A DNA stretch of 7,466 nucleotides from CAYLPJ01 sp964385465 (GTDB lineage Bacteria > Planctomycetota > Phycisphaerae > SM23-33), in assembly GCA_964385465.1 (NCBI GenBank), contig CAYLPJ010000114.1:1-7466 (forward strand). The letters are read 5' to 3'. The notes below the pieces were generated by a model. It did no database searches. It was not told where the DNA came from and saw only the letters and a list, made by a program, of their open reading frames with translations. The position numbers and the translations under genes were made by a program. How positions within the stretch are numbered: position 1 is the stretch's first letter; every line of letters begins with the position of its first letter. This document shows, one piece after another, positions 1 through 5,732 of this stretch.

Positions 1-89
1 GAGTGCGATGGGCGGGGCGGCGGTTCGACGGGGCGCGCCAGGCGGTTTCGGCGGCTGGCGTTTGCACGCTTGCCGCGACGAAGAGCAGG

Positions 90-149
90 GACGGTTACAT
101 TTTCCCGGCCGCCGCTTCGCGGCGAGCTTGCCCGGAAAATGTAACCGTC
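90..149. repeat. Perfect 16-bp inverted repeat with nested hairpin after the RND gene
   Basis: The left arm GACGGTTACATTTTCC (90-105) is matched exactly by its reverse complement at 134-149. The 28-nt interval carries a second hairpin, GCCGC-TTC-GCGGC (111-123). The right arm ends three bases from the pump stop codon (TAG, 155-153 on the minus strand), so the element sits directly in the 3' end of the efflux operon. It could fold in the transcript and protect or terminate it. No U-run follows the stem on either strand, so it is not a standard intrinsic terminator. The perfect arms, GC-rich nested core and position just after a gene also fit a REP/MITE-type dispersed element. The structure is certain; its role is inferred. 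Confidence 0.85.
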
Positions 150-152
150 GTC

Positions 153-3100
153 CTATTTTTCGTCGGCGGGTCGGAGGCCTCCGAGTCCGAAGCGGGCGGC
201 GGCGCGGTAGAGCGCGACGTACAGGGTGGGGACGACCAGCAGGGTCAGCAGCGTGGCGAAGCCGAGCCCGAAGATCACCGCGATGGCCATCGACGCCCAC
301 CACTGGCTGGACTCGCTCCGGGTGGCGATGGTGAACGTGTGGAAGTTGAAGCTCATGCCGGTGGCCATGGGGATCAGGCCGAGGATGGTGGTGACGGCCG
401 TCAGGAGGACGGGTCGCAGGCGTGTGGCGCCGGCCTCGATCGCGGCCTGGACGAGCGCCATGCCGCGCTGCTGGAGCTGGCGGGTGTAGTCGAGCAGGAC
501 GATGGCGTTGTTGACGACGACGCCGGCGAGGCTGATGACGCCGACGCCCGTCATGATGATGCCGAAGGGCATCCCGCAGATCAGCAGCCCGCCGAGTACG
601 CCGATGAGCGAGAGGATGACGGTGGTCATGATGATCAGCGGGGCCGAGAACGTGTTGAACTGCATCACGAGGATGATGACGATCAGCAGGAGGGCGACGA
701 CGAAGGCCCTGGAGAGGAACGCCTGGGCCTTGTCCTGCTCCTCCTTCTTTCCCGCGTAGCGGATGGCGACGTCCGCGGGCCTGTCCATCGCGGCGAGTCG
801 TGCCTGGACGTCCTTGAGCACGGCGTCGGCCTGGCGGCCCTCGGCGTCGGCGGTGAGCGTGATGACCGGTTTCTGGTCCACGTGGCGGATGGTGCCCATC
901 CCGCCGGTGTAGACGAACTCGCCGAGGGAGCTGAGCGGCACGGGCGTGCCCCCGGGGTTGGGCACGCGGAGGCCGAGCAGGTCGTCGATCCGCTCCCGCG
1001 CCGACAGCGGCAGCCGGACGGTGATGTCGTACTCCTCGTTCAGCTCGCGGTACTTGCCCACCTCCCGGCCGAAGATGGCGGTCTTGAGGAACCCGCCGAT
1101 GACCGCGGGGCTGACGCCCAGCAGCACGGCCCGGCGGCGGTCGACGTGGAACGCCAGTTCCGGGCGCGTGGCCACCCAGTCGCTGCGGAGGTTGACCAAG
1201 CCGGGGATGTCGGCGATCTCCCGCCGGGCGGCCTCGCTGACGACCTGGAGCTTTTCGGTGTCCCGCCCGATCACCCGGACGGTGACGGCCGAGCCGGTCG
1301 GCGGGCCCTCCTCGCGTTTCTCGACCTGGAACTCCGCTCCGGGGATGTCGGCGAGGGCCTCGCGGATGTCGGCGATGACGGCCATGCTGGGCCGCTCGCG
1401 GTCCTCGAAGTCGTGGAAGATGAGCGTGATGTTGACGATGTGCGGCCCGCCGGCGTCCTCGCTCATCATGTTGCCGCTGCCGGCCGAGCCGACGTTGGTG
1501 ACCACGTCCTTGAGCCAGGGCTCGAAGGGCGCCAGGCGGCGCTCGATCCGGCGTGCGAGCCGGTTGCTGGCCTCGATGCTGGTGCCCTGGGGCATTCGGA
1601 CGTTGATCATGCCCACGCGGGGGTCGATGTCGGGGAACAGCTCGACCCCGTGCCCCCACTTGCCGTAGCTGATCGCCATGCCCACCAGCAGCAGGACGGT
1701 CGTGCCCAGGGTGGCGTACCAGTACCGCATGGCGACGGCGAGCAGGGAGCGGTAGGCGCCGACGAACGGGTGGCGGCGGGCGCGGTCGGCCTCGGCCCTG
1801 GCCTGGACGCGCCGGCGGTGGCGGCTTCCGGGCAGGCGGAGCGTGGAGACCGTCGGCGTGACGACCAGGGCCACGAACAGGCTGCTGGAGAGGGTGACGA
1901 TCAGCGTGATGGGCAGGTACTTCATGAAGTCGCCCATGGTTCCCGGCCAGAAGAGCATGGGCGAGAAGGCCGCCAGGGTCGTCGCGGTGGAGGCGATGAC
2001 GGGCCAGGCGACCTCGCCGGCGCCGGTCATGGCCGCGTCGATGGGCCCGAGCCCCAGCGAGGCATGCCGGTAGACGTTCTCCATGATGACGATGGCGTTG
2101 TCGACGAGCATGCCCAGCGCGAGGATGAGGCTGAACAGGACGATCATGTTCAGCGTGTAGCCGAGGGCCTGGAGGATGGCGAAGCTCATCAGCATGCTCA
2201 GGGGGATGGCCAGGGCGACGATGAGGCTGCTGCGCAGGCCCATGAACAGCAGCAGGACCAGCAGGACGAGGGTCAGGCCCGAGAGGATGTTGTTCTCGAG
2301 GTCGGCGACCATCATGCGGATGTCGTCGGACTGATCGAGGGTGATGCGGAAGGTCACCCCGGCGGGGGTGCGCTGCCGGGCCTTGTCGAGGATGGCCTTG
2401 ACCTCGTCGACGATCTCCACGATGTTCGTGCCGATCCGCTTCTGGACGCTGACGGTGATGGACGGCCTGCCGTTGAGGCGGGCGTAGCCCGCGCGGTCCT
2501 TGAAGGTGTCGCGGACGCGTGCGACGTCGGTCAGGTAGATGGGGCGCCCGTTGCGGACGGTGAGCATGAAGGTGTCGATGGCGTCGGGGGTCTCGACCTC
2601 GGCGGGGACGCGGACGTTGAACTTGACCCCCGGCGTCTCCAGCCCGCCGGCGGAGATGTTCACGTGCTCGGAGGGGATGAGCTCGAGCACCTCGGGGATG
2701 CTCAGGCCGTAGGCGGCGACGCGGTCGGGGTCGATCTCCAGGCGGATCTCGCGTTCGAGCCCGCCGAGGACGTCGACGTTGAGCACCTCGGGGACGTTCT
2801 CCTCGATGGCGTCCTCGAGGTCGTCGGCGATGAGCTTGAGGCGGACGGGCGAGACGTCCCCGGAGATGTTGACCACCAGCACGGGGAACTCGGCGACGTT
2901 GATCTCGCTGAGGGCGGGCTCCTCGGCCTCGGGGGGCAGCTCCCGCTTGGCCAGGTCCACCTTGTCGCGGACGTACTGGAGGGCGTCCTCGATCTTCACG
3001 TCGGGGAGGAACTCGATGATGATGATCGAGACGCCCTCGGCGCTGGAGGAGCGGATCTCGTCGACGCCCTTGATGCCGGTCAGCTCGGTCTCGATCTTGT

Positions 3101-3293
3101 CGGTGACCGAGGATTCCATGTCCTCGGGGCTGACGCCCTCGTAGATCGTCGTGACCACCACGATCGGGATGGGCACGTCCGGGGCGGCCTCGCGGGGCAG
3201 CGTGACGTAGCTGTACACGCCCGCGGTGACGATCAGCACGACGAGCATCAGCACCGTCGCGCGGTTCTTGACGGCCGCGTTCGAGAGGATCAT
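153..3293 (-). CDS. RND-family efflux pump, inner-membrane permease (AcrB/HAE1-like)
   Basis: This 1046-residue protein has the full length expected of an RND permease, which exports substrates from the periplasm or inner membrane using the proton gradient. The visible order is standard: TM1 at about 12-30, a first periplasmic porter/docking half to about 330, TM2-TM6 at about 335-480, a basic cytoplasmic linker (487-507, Arg-rich), TM7 at about 528-545, a second periplasmic half, and TM8-TM12 from about 862 to 1030. The ELFPDIDP stretch after TM7 is typical. The TM4 motif reads LVDNAIVIMEN (D398, N399) and TM10 reads VVVNNAIVLLDY (N928, N929), so the second TM4 Asp and the TM10 Lys of AcrB (D408, K940) are replaced; Arg958 or Arg960 near TM11 is kept. 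The ATG at 3293 overlaps the adaptor stop in ATGA; the same frame stays open to 4631, but the upstream part is a non-coding shadow of the adaptor. The substrate cannot be predicted. Confidence 0.96.
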   Translation of the reverse strand: MILSNAAVKNRATVLMLVVLIVTAGVYSYVTLPREAAPDVPIPIVVVTTIYEGVSPEDMESSVTDKIETELTGIKGVDEIRSSSAEGVSIIIIEFLPDVKIEDALQYVRDKVDLAKRELPPEAEEPALSEINVAEFPVLVVNISGDVSPVRLKLIADDLEDAIEENVPEVLNVDVLGGLEREIRLEIDPDRVAAYGLSIPEVLELIPSEHVNISAGGLETPGVKFNVRVPAEVETPDAIDTFMLTVRNGRPIYLTDVARVRDTFKDRAGYARLNGRPSITVSVQKRIGTNIVEIVDEVKAILDKARQRTPAGVTFRITLDQSDDIRMMVADLENNILSGLTLVLLVLLLFMGLRSSLIVALAIPLSMLMSFAILQALGYTLNMIVLFSLILALGMLVDNAIVIMENVYRHASLGLGPIDAAMTGAGEVAWPVIASTATTLAAFSPMLFWPGTMGDFMKYLPITLIVTLSSSLFVALVVTPTVSTLRLPGSRHRRRVQARAEADRARRHPFVGAYRSLLAVAMRYWYATLGTTVLLLVGMAISYGKWGHGVELFPDIDPRVGMINVRMPQGTSIEASNRLARRIERRLAPFEPWLKDVVTNVGSAGSGNMMSEDAGGPHIVNITLIFHDFEDRERPSMAVIADIREALADIPGAEFQVEKREEGPPTGSAVTVRVIGRDTEKLQVVSEAARREIADIPGLVNLRSDWVATRPELAFHVDRRRAVLLGVSPAVIGGFLKTAIFGREVGKYRELNEEYDITVRLPLSARERIDDLLGLRVPNPGGTPVPLSSLGEFVYTGGMGTIRHVDQKPVITLTADAEGRQADAVLKDVQARLAAMDRPADVAIRYAGKKEEQDKAQAFLSRAFVVALLLIVIILVMQFNTFSAPLIIMTTVILSLIGVLGGLLICGMPFGIIMTGVGVISLAGVVVNNAIVLLDYTRQLQQRGMALVQAAIEAGATRLRPVLLTAVTTILGLIPMATGMSFNFHTFTIATRSESSQWWASMAIAVIFGLGFATLLTLLVVPTLYVALYRAAARFGLGGLRPADEK

Positions 3294-4681
3294 CGGCCCG
3301 GACCCGCCGGTGGGGAAACAGCAGACCCCCCACCGCAGACAGCAGACAGACCGCGGACGGCAATCGGCAGGTCCCGGACGCGTCGGCCGGGGGCCGACGG
3401 GGGAGGCGCCGTCGGCGCGCGAAGGGCTCGGGGCGCCTGTCCCGCCGCGCCCGCCGCGAGCGGTCTTCGTCCGCCGTTGGCCGCTTGCGGCTTGCCGTCT
3501 GTCTGCTGCTTGCCTTCGAGGCCCGCGTCGGCGTCCCGCGGGCGCTCGCCCGGCGCGGTCGCCGGCGCGGTCGCCGGGGCGGTCTCGACGACCCGCACGG
3601 GCTGGCCCGGGCCGACGTACTGGTGGCCCTGGACGATCAGGCGGTCGCCGGGGGCGAGGCCCCGGTCGACGACCACGCTTCGGCCCTTGAGCAGGCCGAG
3701 GGTGACGTGCCTGGGCACGGCCAGGCCGGCCTCGACGACGTACACGCGGTAGCCCTCCTCGAGGGAGATGACGGCCCGGAGGGGGATGACGATGGCGTCG
3801 CGGAGGCGGCGGCGCTCCAGGTGGGCGGTGATGATCTGCCCGCTGTGGATGGCGCCGTCGGGGTTGGGGATCGTCAGCTCGACGCGCGTGGTCCGCGAGG
3901 CCGGGTCGGCCAGCTCGCCGATGTAGCTGATCGTCCCGGTGACGGTGCGGTTGTCGAGGGCGTCGAGGGTGACCCGCTCGGCCTGGCCGACGCGGAGGTG
4001 GGGGACGTCCTTCTCGGGCACGTCCACGACGGCGAGGACGGGGTCGGTCTCGACGATCTGCGCCACCGGGTTGCCCGGGGAGACGTACTCGCCGACCTCG
4101 ACCTCCACGCGGTTGAGGACGCCGGCGATGGGGGCGGTGACGACCGCCCGCTCCAGGCGTGCCTCCGCCGCCTGGAAGGCCGCCTTGCTCGCGGCCGCCT
4201 GCGTGCGGGCCTGGTCGTACTCGGTGGACGTGGCCACGTCGCGGGCCATCAGCTCGCGGACGCGCTCGACCTCGCGGGCGTCGAACGCCATCTTCGCCTT
4301 CGTGCGGTCGTAGTCGGCCTGGAGGAGATCGGTGTTCAGCTCGACCAGCCGGTCGCCCTCGCGGCAGGGGCGGCCCTCGCGGCAGGGGATCCGCTCGATC
4401 CGCCCCTCGACCTCCGCGGCCACCAGGACCGTCCGGTTCGGCTCGATGGTGCCCGGCAGGGAGATGGTGTCGATCAGCTCGGCCAGCGGGCGGACGGGCA
4501 TCACCTCGACGTTCACCGGCGGGGTGGTCTTCGGCGGGGGCGCGTCCTGCTCGGCCGGGATGACCCCGACGGCCACGACGAAGCCCACCGCGCCCACCAG
4601 CAGGGCGCCGACGACGAGGGGGATGATCCACCGGGCGCGGCCCTTGGGCAGGGGCGGAGGTTCTGCGGGATCATGCGTCAC
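3290..4681 (-). CDS. RND efflux periplasmic adaptor (membrane fusion protein, HlyD/AcrA type)
   Basis: This 463-residue adaptor links the RND permease to an outer-membrane channel. It has a Pro-rich cytoplasmic start, one membrane anchor at about 18-40 and no lipobox cysteine, so it is probably anchored by the helix. Next come the first lipoyl half (about 84-115), a short alpha-helical hairpin (about 116-178), the second lipoyl half with VTAPIAGVLNRVEVEVGEYV (181-200), a beta-barrel (about 213-290) and a membrane-proximal part to about 365. Two features are odd: a duplicated CREGRP/CREGDR in the first lipoyl half, and a Pro/Ala/Arg/Gly-rich tail of about 95 residues after 368 that looks unlike a folded domain. 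The start is GTG (4681), chosen because GAGGAGG lies 5 nt upstream. It overlaps the end of the TetR gene by 11 bp and the pump start by 4 bp. Confidence 0.95.
   Translation of the reverse strand: MTHDPAEPPPLPKGRARWIIPLVVGALLVGAVGFVVAVGVIPAEQDAPPPKTTPPVNVEVMPVRPLAELIDTISLPGTIEPNRTVLVAAEVEGRIERIPCREGRPCREGDRLVELNTDLLQADYDRTKAKMAFDAREVERVRELMARDVATSTEYDQARTQAAASKAAFQAAEARLERAVVTAPIAGVLNRVEVEVGEYVSPGNPVAQIVETDPVLAVVDVPEKDVPHLRVGQAERVTLDALDNRTVTGTISYIGELADPASRTTRVELTIPNPDGAIHSGQIITAHLERRRLRDAIVIPLRAVISLEEGYRVYVVEAGLAVPRHVTLGLLKGRSVVVDRGLAPGDRLIVQGHQYVGPGQPVRVVETAPATAPATAPGERPRDADAGLEGKQQTDGKPQAANGGRRPLAAGAAGQAPRALRAPTAPPPSAPGRRVRDLPIAVRGLSAVCGGGSAVSPPAGPGR
3335..3514. repeat. Imperfect inverted repeat spanning the adaptor C-terminal tail
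   Basis: The left arm (about 3335-3370) and right arm (about 3481-3514) are related in inverted orientation. CAGCAGACAGAC at 3340-3351 is matched perfectly by its complement at 3497-3508. Beyond this core the arms stay similar with mismatches: GGCAATCGG on one side, GGCAAGC and GCAAGCGG on the other. The left side also has a partial direct repeat (ACAGCAGAC at 3318-3326 and 3339-3347). The roughly 145-bp interval is very GC-rich and hairpin-forming. It encodes only low-complexity adaptor tail, so it could be a small inserted element tolerated in frame; that origin is inference. Confidence 0.6.
3381..3418. other. Two strong adjacent stem-loops upstream of the RND start
   Basis: CGTCGGCC (3381-3388) pairs perfectly with GGCCGACG (3392-3399) around a 3-nt loop. 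GCGCC (3406-3410) pairs with GGCGC (3414-3418) around another 3-nt loop. On the operon mRNA these hairpins lie in the last part of the adaptor gene, about 90-125 nt before the pump ATG. They could slow ribosomes, block RNase or shape the adaptor-to-pump ratio. The pairing is visible in the sequence; the regulatory effect is speculation, since GC-rich DNA forms hairpins easily. Confidence 0.5.
3551..3584. repeat. 12-bp tandem repeat coding Ala-Thr-Ala-Pro
   Basis: The unit CGGCGCGGTCGC occurs twice exactly (3551-3562, 3563-3574), followed by a truncated, slightly changed third copy (3575-3584). It encodes the repeating APATAPATAP stretch (about residues 368-377) where the folded adaptor ends and the low-complexity tail begins. 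Such an in-frame repeat can expand or contract by slippage without breaking the gene. Confidence 0.75.
4355..4390. repeat. 18-bp tandem duplication coding CREGRP / CREGDR
   Basis: The 16-mer GCCCTCGCGGCAGGGG occurs at 4355-4370 and again at 4373-4388, an 18-bp period in frame with the adaptor. It encodes CREGRP-CREGDR (residues 100-111), the place where adaptors carry the two halves of a V-x-x-G-D/V-x-x-G-x pseudo-repeat. Both hydrophobic positions are cysteine here. The protein-level pseudo-repeat is normal for the family; near identity at the DNA level is not expected from that alone. Confidence 0.8.
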
Positions 4682-5363
4682 GGTCGCCTCCTCGGGCTCC
4701 GGCGTCGGCGGCGTAGCGGGTGGGCGCCCCGCCCGCGGGGGGGAGGTGTTCGGGCAGCGATGTGCCCAGCGCGGCCATGACCGCGCGCTTCACGACCGGG
4801 CGGAGCTCCTCGTTGACGTCGACGCCGACGCCGAGGATGAGGTGGAGCATCAGCCCGTCCAGCAGGGCCAGCAGCAGCGAGGCCGAGCCCCTCGGCTGGA
4901 GGATCGCGTGGAACTCACCTGTGATGTCGCCTTCGGTGAAGACGTTCGTAAGCATTTTCTGCCACGTCTGATAGAACGCGTCGATCTCGCCGGCGATCCG
5001 GCCGTCATCGGGCTGTCTCGCGGCGGTGGACCAGAATTCCAAGGTAAGTCGCCCCAGTTCTTTGTAGTGATCCATGCGGCTGAACCACATGTCGATCAAT
5101 GCTTCGATCCGCTTGGTGGCCGGGCCCGAGCGGCGGAGGATGCCGGCGGCGTCGGCGGTCTCCGGCTCGAGCGCGCGGGTGAGCAGGTGGGCGAACAGGT
5201 CGCTCTTGCTCTGGAAGTAGTTGTAGATACTGCCCTTGGATATTCCCGCCGCGGAGGCCACCTCCTCCATCGTGGTCGCCGCATAGCCCTGTCGGTCGAA
5301 TACCTCGGCGGCCGCGTCGAGAATGCCCTCGCGTCGCTCGGTTGTGGGGTCGGTATCGGTCAT
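4671..5363 (-). CDS. TetR/AcrR-family transcriptional repressor of the efflux operon
   Basis: This 230-residue protein has the usual TetR-family size and layout. The N-terminal helix-turn-helix is clear at about 11-57: an ILDAAAEVFDRQGYAATTM start, then EEVASAAGISKGSIYNYFQSKSDLF, the typical family signature for helices 2-4. The remainder, all helical in appearance, would be the ligand-binding and dimer domain, with W93, F94 and several aromatic residues as a possible hydrophobic pocket. The last 25 residues or so are low in complexity. The ATG at 5363 has AGGAG 6 nt upstream. It is the first gene of the operon and its stop overlaps the adaptor start by 11 bp. An 18-bp palindrome lies just before it over the predicted transcription start, so autorepression with control of both pump genes is likely. 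The inducer is unknown. Confidence 0.95.
   Translation of the reverse strand: MTDTDPTTERREGILDAAAEVFDRQGYAATTMEEVASAAGISKGSIYNYFQSKSDLFAHLLTRALEPETADAAGILRRSGPATKRIEALIDMWFSRMDHYKELGRLTLEFWSTAARQPDDGRIAGEIDAFYQTWQKMLTNVFTEGDITGEFHAILQPRGSASLLLALLDGLMLHLILGVGVDVNEELRPVVKRAVMAALGTSLPEHLPPAGGAPTRYAADAGARGGDRDA
4687..4693 (-). promoter_or_regulatory. Shine-Dalgarno fixing the adaptor GTG start
   Basis: GAGGAGG on the minus strand lies 5 nt before GTG (4681-4679), inside the last codons of the TetR gene. It supports the non-ATG start. The ATG a few bases further on (4674-4672) is in a different frame and does not open the adaptor. Confidence 0.8.
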
Positions 5364-5373
5364 TTCTGACTCC

Positions 5374-5391
5374 TGACTGACCAGTCAGTCA
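5374..5391. promoter_or_regulatory. Palindromic operator, probable TetR autoregulation site
   Basis: TGACTGACCAGTCAGTCA is a palindrome of two perfect 8-bp arms around a 2-bp centre (CA). It begins 11 bp before the tetR ATG and directly abuts the minus-strand -10 element, covering the predicted transcription start (about 5387). Internally each arm repeats TGAC. Size, symmetry and place are those of a TetR-family dimer (or double-dimer) operator. Which protein binds is inferred from adjacency. Confidence 0.85.
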
Positions 5392-5393
5392 AT

Positions 5394-5422
5394 ATCATAG
5401 GTCGGCTCTCGCGGAGATTCAA
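5394..5422 (-). promoter_or_regulatory. Sigma-70-type promoter of the tetR-adaptor-pump operon
   Basis: On the minus strand the -35 TTGAAT (5422-5417, four of six consensus bases) is followed after exactly 17 bp by the -10 TATGAT (5399-5394, five of six). Transcription would start near 5387, inside the palindromic operator, leaving a leader of about 24 nt before the tetR ATG. I see no other convincing promoter between tetR and the pump, so this one probably drives all three genes. Confidence 0.75.
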
Positions 5423-5433
5423 GGGAGAATCTC
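5414..5433. promoter_or_regulatory. 7-bp inverted repeat overlapping the -35 element
   Basis: GAGATTC (5414-5420) and GAATCTC (5427-5433) are perfect inverted arms around AAGGGA. The repeat covers the -35 hexamer of the efflux operon promoter. It could be a second operator for another regulator, or chance. Confidence 0.4.
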
Positions 5434-5503
5434 AGCCGGTCCCCGGCCGGCGATCGGGACCCCCGGAAGACGGTCCGCCGGCGGTAGAGGAAAGGTGGGG
5501 TGT

Positions 5504-5512
5504 GTTATACCA
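5504..5512 (-). promoter_or_regulatory. Possible extended -10 promoter
   Basis: The minus strand reads TGGTATAAC, which fits the extended -10 pattern TGnTATAAT with one mismatch. No good -35 sits 16-18 bp upstream. If used, it would give an alternative, longer tetR leader of about 135 nt. This is a weak single-motif call. Confidence 0.25.
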
Positions 5513-5538
5513 CAACAGCCCCCCGCCGAGTCCCACCG

Positions 5539-5694
5539 CCCTGTCCAGCGCCCTGTCCAGCCCGCTGTCCACCCCCGGACACACCGTCCAGCCTCCCGAT
5601 GGGGTGGACAGAGCGATAGGGATCATAATAGATTTATTGGTAGTAGGTTACGATAAATGGGTCGGTGTGTGTCCAGCGTCCGAAAGGGTGGACA
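5539..5694. repeat. Cluster of TGTCCA/TGGACA motifs around an AT-rich island
   Basis: Within 156 bp there are six exact copies of one hexamer: TGTCCA at 5542, 5554, 5566 and 5670, and its complement TGGACA at 5605 and 5689. Two one-mismatch copies lie at 5576-5581 (CGGACA) and 5585-5590 (CGTCCA). The first three fall at an exact 12-bp period, forming tandem units 5539-5550, 5551-5562 and 5563-5574. Copies at 5605-5610 and 5670-5675 face each other across a clearly AT-rich stretch (about 5616-5660), unlike the surrounding GC-rich DNA. The pair 5670-5675/5689-5694 is an inverted repeat with a 13-bp spacer. Together with the promoter and operator this fills the 369-bp gap between the HD-GYP and tetR genes. 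I found no convincing gene in it. Protein-binding array is the simplest reading; the binder is unknown. Confidence 0.7.
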
Positions 5695-5732
5695 GAACCG
5701 ACACATCGGGTCGCGGGCACCGACCGGGCAGG

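Noticed and set aside
1..89. Possible gene fragment at the left edge
   Set aside because: The open frames here are short ends of antisense shadows, with no conserved motif and no ribosome site; nothing can be supported.
3..3752. Very long open frame (1249 codons) on the plus strand
   Set aside because: It lies antisense to the pump and adaptor genes, has a composition dominated by Asp, Gly, Glu, His and Val with no domain pattern, and is what GC-rich coding DNA produces on the opposite strand.
3294..4631. Upstream extension of the pump frame by 446 codons, which would make a 1492-residue protein
   Set aside because: The extension is Arg/Pro/Gly-rich shadow of the adaptor gene. The real pump begins at the ATG overlapping the adaptor stop, where recognisable RND sequence starts.
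4671..4674. ATGA overlap at the tetR end as the adaptor start
   Set aside because: This ATG opens a different frame from the adaptor; the adaptor GTG at 4681 has its own strong ribosome site.
3485..4780. 431-codon plus-strand open frame
   Set aside because: It is antisense to the adaptor, has biased low-complexity composition, and shows no supporting ribosome site or family motif.
5432..5626. 64-codon minus-strand open frame in the intergenic region
   Set aside because: There is no ribosome site before its ATG, the peptide is Gly/Pro/Ser-rich, and it simply translates the repeated TGTCCA DNA.
5709..5725. GGTCG/CGACC stem just after the HD-GYP stop codon as a terminator
   Set aside because: The stem is only 5 bp with a 7-nt loop and no U-run follows on the minus strand, so termination here is not supported.
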